DNA of 64,000 nt, from assembly GCF_964656455.1 (NCBI RefSeq), contig NC_135717.1:1984001-2048000 (forward strand), read 5' to 3'. How positions within the stretch are numbered: position 1 is the first letter of the stretch; every line of letters begins with the position of its first letter. This document shows, piece by piece, positions 1 through 12,100 of this stretch. The notes under the pieces are model-generated. The model saw only the letters and a list, made by a program, of their open reading frames with translations, ran no database searches and had not been told where the DNA came from. Source of the DNA: Halichoerus grypus. Its lineage: Eukaryota > Chordata > Mammalia > Carnivora > Phocidae. The translations under genes and the position numbers were made by a program.

Positions 1-2610
1 TCCATACACATCTTCCAAAACCAAGCAGGGCAGACATGGTCTCAAACTGTCGCCAAGAAATGATCTATCCTCTGACCTTAATTTCAAGTGATTTCTTCAC
101 ACACACAGATGCTTTGTTAAGTTCTGAGATCAGTGTTCTGGATTTCGGGGGCAGCCTGGCTGGAAACATCACGGTGTGACAAAGGGGTTGAGCTCTTAGG
201 GAGCTCTTAGTTGAGCATCTTAGGGAGCGCCACATGAGCACACTGGGGCCTGACACGTCATGTGTCCAGAGGTCTAGACGCTTCCAGAATCAGGGCACTA
301 AGAGAAACACCTCTGCTTTGTTGTTACTGGGGGCAAGGTGAAGGAGATGTCCTGAACTCGGGGTTCAGAAACAGGCCCAACAAAGCGCAGCAAGAGAACC
401 CTCGTTCAGGCAAATTCGAACAAGCAGGTGCATGTGTAGACCAACCCGGGGGGCTCGCTGCTCGCAGACGACCCAGGTGAGGGCTCGTTGCGGGCAACAT
501 GGGCTGGGGTGACGGCTGCTGACATCATGGCCACCAGAGCCCGGCAGAAACCCAGCCCAGCCCTGCCCCACACGGGGGTCTTGTCGCCTTGCCTGGGGAG
601 GTGAGGACACGCAGGCCGGTGGGGACCCGGGAGACCAGCAGCAGAACATGACAGTGCATGCCGGCTGGCCGGCTAGGAAACACGCTAGACGGGCTTTCAA
701 GGAGTCCCAAATTCACCCATTCACCCACTCATTCCACAGATATTTGCTGAATGCCGACCACGTGGCAGGCACCATCCTAGGAACTGTGGATATAGTGGTG
801 TAAGAACAGAGGTGGTCCCTGTCTCCGTGGAACTTTAAATAAATTGCAGTAGGAGACAAGCAATTTAAAACAAGTAAAATATCAAAATGTCAAGTAGGGA
901 TATAAGCTACGAAGAGAGATAAAGCAGGACCCAGGGCTGGAGTGATGGCTGGCACGGGGTATTCAGAGAGAGCGTCTCTGAGGAGGTAACGTTTCCTGTG
1001 TGAAGCAAGGGGGCAGGACATGCAGGTGTCCGGAGGAAGAGCTTTCCAGGCAGAGGGAGCAGCGAGTGCAAGGGCCCTGTGGCAGGAGGAAGCTTGGTAT
1101 TTCCAAGCAGTGCCCAAGAAGCCTCCAGACTGGGTAGAGGAGAATGAGCAGGGCTGGGGGGGTGGGGTAGCCAGGGAGTTTGGCATGGAAGGTCCTTAGA
1201 CAACAGCTTTGGATCACGTTCCAAGTTTGGGAGTGAGTCGTGCAGTGGTGGGTGTTACTTAACATTTAAAACATGCTGCCCTGGAGGCTGCCTGGGGAAC
1301 AGGCTGAGGGAGGGCGACAGCGGCAAGGGCCGTGCGGGCGTCCACGGCCGTCGGGGTGGCTGGAGGCTCCACTGGTTCCCAGCGCCTGTCACGACGCGTC
1401 CTGCGGCTCACACAGACCTGCTCTCCTCCGGGGTAAGCTGCGCTCCTGCGCGCGCCCGTCTCCTGCCCGCAGCCCTTCCTCTCACGTTCCCCAGGCCCTG
1501 CGCCGGGCCTTCCCAAGAGCCCTAACACACGCCTGCCATGCTGACCTGCAGTGACCCGTCTCAACACCTCTCTGAGTCCCGAGGGCCCGCCGGGTTACCC
1601 GACCCAAACTGATGACAGAGAAAACTGTGTTGAAAAAACGACTGTGTAATTGAATGAATCTAAACGTGTGAATCATCCAAATATTCTTCTCACTCTGGTG
1701 TCACCCCCGTCTGGTCTGATTTCAGGAAAACAAGTGCCCGAGACATCCCACCGTGACTTCGCTCTACTGCAAGAATACGTATTTGAAACAGGTGAAATAA
1801 ACCTCGCTTACCTCAGTCAGAACAGCCTTTTTTTTCTGAAATAAAGAGACAGGTTATGAATTAACATGAGGATGAATTTTTGGCAACACAGTGTTCATGT
1901 CCTGATCCTGCCCCTGCCACCATCACCACGGATGGAAAGCAGAGCCGCGGTACCAGGGCGCCCCCCCTCCTCGGGAGCCCCAGGAGGCTCCACGCGTCCC
2001 TGTCCTCCCCTGCCTGGAGGACCGTGCCGGGGGACCCAGCAGCCATAACCAGATGGCCAGCTTTCTCCGGGCGAGTCACAGTTAAAGAAGAGCCCTGTCA
2101 GTGGCACCTGCGGCTCCCGCCCGCGGCAGCTCTCTGTGGGACGGACTCACGAGCACCACCGTGTGCGCTTGACTTCAGCCCCAGGTGAGGAAGCCCCGCC
2201 CCCAGCCAGAGCTGGGGACACGGCTGCCCTCTCCGGACGGTCACACAGCAGCTGGGCCCCGCCTGCCAGAGAAGCTACAAAGGGGACCCCCATTCACGGG
2301 TCTGGGTCACGGGCTCCCAAATCTGACCCATCGTCAGAAGCACCCGGGGACCGGAGGAAAAAAGATTCAGCCACACCCAAGGCTGAACCAAAATGTGTAT
2401 CCTTACAGACGTCAGTGAAGCCCGAGTCCTTCTAGTGTGGAAACCCCAGGATGACACACGTGCCGTAGGGGCCAAGCCACAGTCCGCAAAACACACACCC
2501 ACCCGCTCCTCTGCAATGTTCACCAGAGTGCATGGCCCATAGCTGTTGCAGAAGAGGATGTGTCCCGTGACAGATTAAGGAAACAGGGAGCACGAGGACC
2601 GGGGGACATA

Positions 2611-2633
2611 AAATGAATGAATGAATGAACGAA
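2611..2633 (+). repeat. (AATG)n microsatellite
   Basis: Five imperfect AATG units, perhaps the tail of an antisense L2 element. Confidence 0.8.
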
Positions 2634-3305
2634 TATTTAATAATGATAACAATCAAGACTGAAGATCGTGCCGAGCAGCCGATGAGGACAGTACCGGCGA
2701 GGATGTGGGGTGAGCTGCAGAATGAGGAAGTCAACAGTAAGCCTGGAAAGAGCAAAAGTGGAGGGGTGGAAACGTGCTGTGACTTGAGACAGATGGGAAA
2801 GACGGAACCGTGTTTGTTGCTGCAGAAATGGACCCTGAGTGGGGGAGGCATGCTGGACCACAGCCGGCTGCAGGCCCTGTGGAGGGCAACCTGCAGCTCG
2901 CCTCAAAGAGTGGCTGGGTGTGGGGTGCCACCACACCAGCCGGGAGGGCTCCAGGCGGGTCCAGGGCCTTCCTCCTCACGGCCTCAGACACCCCTGTACC
3001 CCAAGGCGAGTCCAACATGTACAGACCACGAGGACCCTGGACTGAGGTCCCAGGACCCTGATTTCCAATTAAGTGGCCTTTCAAATGCTTTATTCTCAGA
3101 TGTAGGTATGTGCATTTGATTTTTCTGAGTTCTTGTAATGCAGAATCCTGAAGAAAAGACTCAGCTCATGTGTCAAGAAGTCAGCTGTGCCCAGCTCCTG
3201 GAGGGGCGAGCAGTGGAACCCAGTGCGGGTGACTAGCCCTGCCCGGTTGGTGGGGAGCAGTGAGCTAGGGCACTGCTCTTAGAGCACTTTACGTTTTGTC
3301 TTTTT

Positions 3306-3530
3306 AAAATTAATTAGTTAATTAAATTAGAGAGACTTCTTTTAATTACTTAAGAGAGAGAGAGTGCAGAGCAAGGGGAAGGGCAGAGGGAGAGGGAGGG
3401 AGAGAACCTCAAGCAGACTCACCTCTGAGCAGGGAGCCCAATGCGGGGCCCGATCCCACGACCCTGAGTCATGACCTGAGCCAAAATCAAGAGTCGGCTG
3501 CTCAACCAACCGAGCCACCCAGGAGCCCCG
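3306..3530 (-). mobile_element. CAN-SINE (tRNA-derived carnivore SINE)
   Basis: Reverse-oriented SINE with tRNA-like head (gccacccaggagcccc), CT/GA-rich body and AT-rich tail. It is flanked by a 15-bp target-site duplication, cgttttgtctttttа-type, at 3292-3306 and 3531-3545. Confidence 0.92.
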
Positions 3531-5149
3531 CGTTTTGTCTTTTTAATTAAGCAAGGGACTGATGGGGAGAAGGGTGAAAGATGAAGGGAAAAGCAGCACA
3601 GACAAGTGGCTCAGAGATGGCGAGCTCCACCCAGATCTGGGGTGAGGAGGACGGGGAGCTGGGGACACCTTCTTGTGCAGAAAATGAGGTTGCACCAGCA
3701 AGATCAAAGGCACAGGAGCCCGACCCGAGCGCTGCCACTGACCAAATGTGGGACACGTTGAACATGAAAAGAAAAACGACGCATTAATCTTAAAAGCAGC
3801 AATGCTCCCTCCCCTCAGAGAGAGCGTGGGGAGAAACTCGCTGGCCTCCAATCCCCTGCTCTGAAATCAGGGTTTACTTAGTACTTGAAGGAAAACAGCG
3901 AAGCTTCTAGCCTGCCTTTTTGGAAGACCCTGGAGCTACGCCCCGCTGACCAGCCGATGAGGAAAACTGCTTCACAGAAGAGTACCAGCCGCTAAGTATC
4001 GGGAGGACCTGAAGTCACCCCACAGCCGTGTGAAAGATGGGTTGAGCTGCCGTGCACGAAGGGTGTAGGGCCACCGGCGAAAGGTGGAGACCGGGGTTCA
4101 CAGAGGCCACTCTCCCGACAGACTGACGGGATCACTATCAAGGGAAAGGTGTTTGCTTACAACAACAGAAGCGGGCAGCCGCGACTTTACCCAGTGCCTG
4201 CAGTTAGACACACGGACAGACCTACCTCGTCTCACCTGCGCCCGAAGGGAGACAACGAGCCCAGCACCACCTGTGGGAGTGTGCTCTTGCCAAAAATACC
4301 TAACCTAACCCGAGTCAAGCCTGTACACCTGACTTGCCATGTACAGGAAGTAAAGGGGACAGAGGAACAAGTTAAGGGCCACCACGAGGACACAATCGGA
4401 CAGATGCAGGATGTGGGATGCCCTGCAGGAGACTGGCCTGTGCTCTTCAGGAAGAACATGACTTTAAAGAGAAAAGAAGGTTAGGGCTGATAAACCACAC
4501 TGAGGAGGTTTAGACAACCGAAGAGGAAGCTTTCATGGGATGTGGGTCACAATCCAACCTTGACTGGATCTGGGGTTGAAAAAGACAGTTGAGTGGCATC
4601 CTGGGGCACAGGGGGAGATATGACTATGAAGGGGACACCAGAGGACACGAGAGAACCTCTGCCACGTTTCGGGGTGTCTGACGGCACGTGCTGTGGTCAG
4701 CGAGCGCCCTCGTGCTTACAAGATGCTAGAGATCCACGTCGAAGACTTACTCTCACATGGTTGTGCAAAGAAACGATCTGTATAGGAAAGAAATACGGCT
4801 GCACGTTAACTACTATCGAGTCGAGGTGGGGGCAAGAATTTGTGCAGCACCTTCGTGAATATGCGGGGTTCTTTCAACTATTCTAAACATTCTGTACATT
4901 CTCATAAAAAAAGTTGGGAAGAAACAGTTTAACTCTACAGACAATCTTCTGGAACTAAGATCTTATGATACTCAGGCGGGTAGAGAACTCCAGAGTTTTT
5001 GTTGGTTCAGCGGGGGAGAAAGGGCGCTGTTGTGTTCTGCAGAACCGGGAGCTCTTTCTGAGCACATAGCTTGTCCAAGGAGACTGCCACCCTTACCCTG
5101 GGAGCTCAGGGGAGGAGCCCCATTCCTCCTCCATGAGATAGCATGGGGG

Positions 5150-5275
5150 TCCGCCAGGCTCCTCTCTCATCACCCCACTTCCCCATCCCCCACCCCTCAT
5201 CTCCCCACTTCCCCATCCCCCCACCTCTCATCCCCCCACCCCTCATCACCCCACTTCCCTTGCCCCAGGCTCCTG
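5150..5275 (+). repeat. Short pyrimidine-rich tandem repeat
   Basis: Four to five degenerate units of ctcatcaccccacttcccc / atcccccacc on a nearly pure C/T strand. Confidence 0.8.
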
Positions 5276-5942
5276 GCCCCACTTCCCCCCGAGCACAAAG
5301 GCACTCATTACAGATTCACAGCTCCTTGTCTCCTGGGGTCTGAGATGCACATGCTCAGCTTTGGTGGGTGGTCTTCCTGTCCCCTAACCTACAGGTGTTG
5401 TCCTCTGAGGAGCAGCCACTCAAGGCAGGTTTTTCACAGTCCCAGTAAAATGGACCACAGCCCGAGCTGCTGCCCCCCAGACAGCCCCAGAAGAGGGCTA
5501 CTCTGGGGGTTTGAATTTCCAGTTGTTTCTGCAATGGATGCACCTGACTGTGGATCCCATGCTCGGGCTGTGCTCGGGGGGACAGGGCAGTGATTCCAGA
5601 GTGTGATCAGGGGCTACACCCAGAGTGGGTCTTCCTGGGAGCCCGCCACCCTGCCGCTGCACGTACCCGGTCCGTGAGCTAACAGAGGCTTCTGGACAAG
5701 TCACTGTCGTTTGCCACCTGGAAAACGACCCTCCCCCTCTTCCGAGGATGAGCTGAAAGGGAAACCTCCCCTTCCTTCCCCACAGGACCGAGTCCTTCCA
5801 CTGCAGGTCCAGGTGCTCGTCTGTCCCTCACCCCCCACGATGTCTGTTCAGGTGCGTCGAGTCTGTCCCGCGTTTCCACCCACGCCCGTGGCACCTAGCC
5901 CACAGCCCGCACGGCACAGGGATGGCCTCCACGGGCTCTCAC

Positions 5943-6110
5943 CTGGCGTCGGTACACCTTCCACTGGGTCTGCAGGATCCTGGCCGCCGTGTCTCTTCGC
6001 CCCTCGGAGCAGGTAGAGGGGGGCCGGGAGCCCTCCTTGCTTGTATCTGGCTCATAGTCCTGCTGAGAGGGCCTGCTGGTGGGAAGGGAAGGTCGGGGTT
6101 CTTCTGGGGT
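5943..6110 (-). CDS. IQCE: IQCE coding exon 17 with first IQ motif
   Basis: Fifty-six codons (481-536): a Pro/Ser/Glu-rich linker (TPEEPRPSLPTSRPSQQDYE), CSEGRRDTAARILQTQWKVY and RRQ at the IQ motif. Acceptor tttctgcag, donor gtgaga. It is the last IQCE exon inside the window. Confidence 0.94.
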
Positions 6111-9100
6111 CTGCAGAAATTCAAGGTGTAAAGGATGGTTAAGCTGGGCAGGGAAGATGGGGATCGGGTCAGACGGCAGAATATCGGCATGATACACAGG
6201 GAGCCCGTCAGACCAGACTTTTTAATGTGGAGGACAATCTGTTTGTTCAGCATGCTATTCGACAAACAAGATCTCTGCAGAAACAATGTGCAGCTAATAA
6301 ATGGATTGAAGGTCGGTTTTCATCCCCCTCCCCAGACCCGGTGTGGCGGCGCTCCCCTGGGAGGACGGTGGGGTGACACCACCTGTGGGTCCGATGGGCA
6401 GCCCCTCCCATGCTACAATGTCCTTCCCGAGCTCAGTGACACGTGTGTGTTATTGCAAGGTCTACCTGCTTTTTGGGGGTCCTGTGTTTGGTCTTTCTTT
6501 TAGTCTAAGACTCTGATAGAAACAGGACCTCTGTGATTAAAGGCAATAGATTTCTAGCTCAGTTTTCACAGTGAAAAGAAGCAAGAACTGCTATGTGACC
6601 ATTGAAATAACCCTGATTTCTACCACACTTGAGGGTCCAAATTTATTATCTGCAATGACATGTCTCAATAAAAATCAACACACTGGACTGGGGACTCGTC
6701 TGGGGACGCGGAGACAGTGATTAAGGATGTCCTCCCTTGAGGAAAAGAATGTTCATCAGGGCCCCGTACCGACACGGCCGCTGTGCCTTGCACTGAGTTA
6801 GGGGAGGATCCGGATCCCGAATCGCTGGGATTAACGGAAAGCGGCACGCTTGCGGTAAGGTGCTTGGAGAAGCGGGCCTGAGCCTCGGTGCCAGATCCTC
6901 CCAGATGTCAGTGTGAGGCCTGGTGTGCGAGGAGCCCGCCAGCCAGGGCCACCTTCCTGATGGCGGGTGCCTGTCAGTGCCCGGGGCGGAGACCGGGCTA
7001 CAGTGACTCCAGCTCCGGAGGACACCGAAGAGACGATAGGGGAAACCTGCTTTCCTTCCCACGGGAGCGTCTATGGGAACCCCAAGCGGGCCTCTCTGTT
7101 AATCTTAATTAACAGAGAAATTAAGATAAGCAGAAGAATGTACGTTGGCTTCTGTCGGGTGCCTCCCAGGGGTCAGGATCACGGACAAGTCACAGGTGGG
7201 TGAGCCCTGCCGTCTCAGAGCCCGGGGAGCACCCGCGTGGGAAGAAAGGGGGACCCTGCCGGCGATGCGGCCCCTGGAGACACGTAAACTCGGCTCTGCC
7301 GCACACGTGGCAGCCCTGGGCTCCCGTCCGCCCGGGGCAGACAGTGGGCGTGGGCTTGGGGGGGAGCAGGGGGCCCTGGGGACGGACGGTTGTGCAGAGC
7401 GACTCGCTCCAGGATGCAGGAAAGCGGCCACAGAAAAGCATCCCACAGAGAACACGACAGTATGCTTTACTGAACAACAGAAATAGTTTCCAGCGGGATC
7501 GGGAAGGACTCACACTGTCGACCCTCACGCGTGGCCAGCGGGTGTCACGCTGTCGACCCTCACACTCCCGCGAGCGCGCGCCACGACCCTGCCTTCCCCT
7601 GCCTGCCAGGTAAGCTGCGCCCATCGGCTTCTCCAGATTCCCGACTTTCAGCTCTTTCCTGGTTTCCAGGTACACACAGAGTCCTGCAAAGAGCCCCCCA
7701 GTGGAGACTCTAGCAAGTAAGCCTCCGAAGCCAGAAGCCGGCCCCGACTCCAGCACTGCCCTCAGCAGAAACTCAGCCCCGCTGACCGTCTGTCAGGTCA
7801 CTTGTTATAAAACAGTAAGTCACCTTCTGAAGCAACAGAACTTCTTGGCTAAAGCGTGCGCCAGGCAAAGCCCCGCCATCCTGGTGGTCCCCCAGGTATT
7901 ACCACATCTGTCGCAGACAGACAGAGGCTCGTGGGAGGGGATTGTGGAGAGGCCACCGTGTGTCCTCCACCAGCTCGGCGCTGTCCGCCACACGTTTGCG
8001 TGGTGGCATCCTGTGGGGGCACACGGCAGCCACAGGATTGTAATACCTCTGCTATTTGTGTTAATAGATCGCACCTACCATCTGAGAGACCCCATCAACT
8101 GGGAAAAAGGATTAGCAAGGAGCCACCAGCCGTCCAAGTGCAGGTGGCACCGGGCCTGCGGGCACCAGAGGGCTTGAAGGTGGTGCCACGGGAGGCCCTC
8201 ACGGCCACCAGGCCACCTCGGCCACAGCTGCCTCCATGAGGGGACGGGGACAGGAAGGCGGGCGCCCGCACTGACCTCTTGCCTCGAACCCGCCATTCGC
8301 CACACACTCATTCAATAACACCTGGGCGAGTGCACAGCTCAGTGGCAGGCATGGGGGCCCTGAGAAGATGCCCGGCTGGAGCGAGCGCTCTGCCCGCCAG
8401 GCCGTGTCGGCGTCACAGTCCGAAGCTTCCATTAAACACACAGGGCAGGGGGCAGGAGGTCCTCACGCAGCGTCACTCCTTCTCACCCACGAACGGACAC
8501 CCCCTTGTTGGACAATTAAGACTTTCTGCATATGTGAAGTTTGGGGAAGATCTTCACTCAGCTTCACTAAGACTCCAACGCTCGTTCAAAAAAGTCACTT
8601 AACTGACAATCGATCAGTTCAGAACCGCCATTTGTGGACATCGAGGGGAAGATAAAGGGGAACTGGACTGTCACCGTCGGAGTCAGGAGAGCCGGGGGAC
8701 AGACCCCGCAGAACCATCCCGCCCCGGCCGAGAGCCCCGTGGCGCCCACGCAGGAAATCCGAAACCCGGCTGAGCCATACCTCAAGACTCTTCTCCACAG
8801 GGTCGTCTCTCTCTTCCCTCCTGATTTCCTCCAGTTCTTGACACTTCTTCGTAAGGGTCTGAATTTCCTCTCTAAAGTGGGAGGGAAAAGATGACGTCTT
8901 ACTCGTCATCACGCAGTGGCCCACATCTGTATGTGATGGCAGGGAGGGCCAACCGCGGGGCTGCCAAGGCCACCTCTCCCGCGGTGACGTGGGGCCCCCG
9001 CTACCAGCCCCCTGCACCTTGGCCGGCACGGGGTCCCCACTGCGGGACCGCGCTCTGTGGCCTGTGTCAGTGGCCAGGCTGGCAGCCGCGGAGGGGCAGG

Positions 9101-12100
9101 GCCGGAGGACCCCTGGGCCGCCACTGCCTCTGGCACGTGGGAAGAAGCAGGCAGATCCTGACGGCAGGAGTGACACACGGGCAGCGCCACTTGGGCTTCT
9201 CAGCGCACGGTGTGAATGGAAGCAAATACAACTCGTGTCCTCGCTGCGGGTTTCAAAGGCAACAGGAAAACAGCTCTTCCCTGCACACCTGCCCTTTCTG
9301 TCTCCTTCAGTCCTGCCTTCCGACAAAACCTAGTCATGGTTCTCCAGAAAATAAATATTCTTATTCGTTCCAGCAATCTGTGTCTTCCTCATTATTCTGA
9401 GAGCTGAATATTTCCACTCAGTGTTCTAACTTACTTTTGGGGGCATTTCTCACTGAGGTGAAGTTTGTAGAACGTAAAATCCACTAGAGTAAAGTACAGG
9501 ATGAAAGTACAGGTTTCCACGAACTCACGGCGTTGTGCCACCATCACCAACTCCAGAACTCTGCCCTCAGCCGTCCCTTCCTGCTTCCCCGCCCCGCACC
9601 GTCTCTGTGACTTTGCTGACGTGGTGGGATTGCTCAGTGCGTGGCCCTTCCTGTCTGTGTCCTTCAGTGGCGTGATGTGTGGGAGGCCCGCCCACGCGGT
9701 CACATGTGTCAGAACCCAGTCCTTTCTGTCCCTTCACGTGGATGTACTTCCGTTTCTTTTTTTTTTTTTTTAAAGATTTTATTTATTTATTTGAGAGAGA
9801 GAGAGAGCACATGAGAGGGGGGAGGGTCAGAGGGAGAAGCAGACTCCCCGCTGAGCAGGGAGCCCGATGCGGGACTCGATCCCGGGACTCCAGGATCATG
9901 ACCTGAGCCGAAGGCAGTCGCTTAACCAACTGAGCCACCCAGGCGCCCTATACTTCCGTTTCTTATCTTGCCTCAGCTGATGGGCTGGGGGCTCTTTCCC
10001 CTTTGTGCGGCGTGAGCAACGACACACTGACGGTGCGGGAGGCACCGTCCCGGGAGTCCTGACCAGGGAGGCGGCAGCGAAGGGTGCGTGCAGAGGCAAA
10101 CCCCAGCCTGGTGGGAAGAGCCCTTTCCCAGAATTGGGACTTTTCCTCCGAAGGACACGAAGAGCTGCCACAGGATGTCAGGACTTGGAGTGGCGGACTC
10201 CGGCTGGGGCAGCCGTGTGAAAACCGCTGCGGAGCCGCTCGGAGGGAAGACGAGAAGCGCCTGGAATCCAGCGATCTCACCGCCTGTGACTCTGGGAGCA
10301 CTCACCTCAGAGCCTCCTCTCTCCCTCTTCTCTCCTCCTCGCCTCCCTTCACGTGCTCCAGCTCCTTCTGCAGGTCAGTGTTGGTCCGTAGCAGCTGCCT
10401 GACCTCCAGCCTGAGCGCACAGAACCAGAGACATTTCAGCGTTCGTGAAAACAAAGTTACGCCCGTGATCACAGAGCAGGAAGAGCTTTCCGAAAACATC
10501 ACACGCCCCTCTTCCTTTCTTTCTTTCTTTTTTTTTTTTTTAAAGATTTTATTTATTTATTTGAGAGAGAGAGAATGAGAGACAGAGAGCATGAGAGGGA
10601 GGAGGGTCAGAGGGAGAAGCAGACTCCCTGTCGAGCAGCGAGCCTGATGCGGGACTCGATCCTGGGACTCCAGCATCATGACCTGAGCCGAAGGCAGCCA
10701 CTTAACCAACTGAGCCACCCAGGAGCCCCCCCCCCCCTTCCTTTCTTATGACAGTGGATGGACACGGGGGCAGATGGGCAGAGGTGCTCGTTTACCACCA
10801 CGCAGAGCCAGGAACAGACCCGACAGGCCTGCCACTCCGGCCGTGGTTCCTCCAGATATTCGTGTCCGTGACTGTTAGGTGCCCAGGATACGGGGTGAGG
10901 AGACGCAGACGAGCTGCAACCCCAGACGAGCTGGAATATTTCATTATCCCAATAGTCACACAATTGGTACATAACCCCTGAGATGAGTGCTTGGAGGGTC
11001 CTGTCCACACCGCATGGGGCTGCTGCCTGAGCCGAGCCATCGAGGATGGAGGGGTGACCCAGGACCTCCAACTAAACTGCTTCCCACAGGGCTTTCCTGG
11101 GTCCCACAGGTGGCACGTGGCTAAGAACACCGCTCCAAGAGGAGACCTCAGTCTGAGCTCAGCTCCACTGCTCACTCTCGTGTGACCTCACTTTTCAAGG
11201 TTCCTTAATCTCATGAATCAGAGGAAACACCTTGAGTGTTCCACAGAGTGTCTGTCACTGAGCAAGGGCTCAATAAGTGGAAGCTCTTATCATGCCAGGT
11301 GACAGCTGAAGAGATGATCAAAATGACTAGTCCAATTTTGAAAACCTTTCATGAAACACTAATTCTTACAAAGAACCTACCAATTCACATAGATGCCCTT
11401 GGATTGGAGGAGTAAGAACAGGTGGAATGTGAAAGGATTTTCCTCTGCTGTAAACAGAAGGCAGCAGAGAACTTAGTAGGCGAGGAGTCCGCTAGGGAGT
11501 CCTTCTCAGACCTGCATGTGCACATGAATCACCAGGGGGCCTCATTAGACACAGAGTCAGATTCAGGAGATCTGGGTCTGACAAGGTTCTGCATCTCTCT
11601 CACCAGCTCCCCCAGTGGGCGGGGCCTAGATTCTGCATCTCTCACCAGCTCCAAGGTAAACAGAGCCTAGATTCTGCATCTCTAATCAGCTCCCTGGTGG
11701 GCAAGGCCTAGATTCTGCATCTCTAACCAGCACCCAGGTGGGCCTAGATTCTGCATCTCTCACCAGCTTCCAGGTGGGCGGGGCCTAGATTCTACATCTC
11801 TAACCAGCTCCCAGGTGGGCGGGGCCTAGATTCTACATCTCTAACCAGCTCCCATGTGGGCGGGGCCTAGATTCTACATCTCTCACCAGCTCCCATGTGG
11901 GCGGGGCCTAGATTCTACATCTCTCACCAGCTCCCATGTGGGCGGGGCCTAGATTCTACATCTCTCACCAGCTCCCAGGTGGGCGGGGCCTAGATTCTAC
12001 ATCTCTCACCAGCTCCCATGTGGGCGGGGCCTAGATTCTACATCTCTCCCCAGCTCCCATGTGGGCGGGGCCTAGATTCTACATCTCTCCCCAGCTCCCA

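Larger units (their letters stand above)
1..5942 (-). other. IQCE: IQCE intron after exon 17 (continues off window)
   Basis: I searched both strands for the next IQCE exon (IQ-type VVLQAAFRGHL) and found none. Around 730-1250 is an ancient dispersed repeat (accatcctaggaactgtgga; gctttccaggcagagggag) of a family I cannot name. A CpG-rich patch lies at 1,320-1,560. The rest shows no recognisable genes. Confidence 0.6.
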
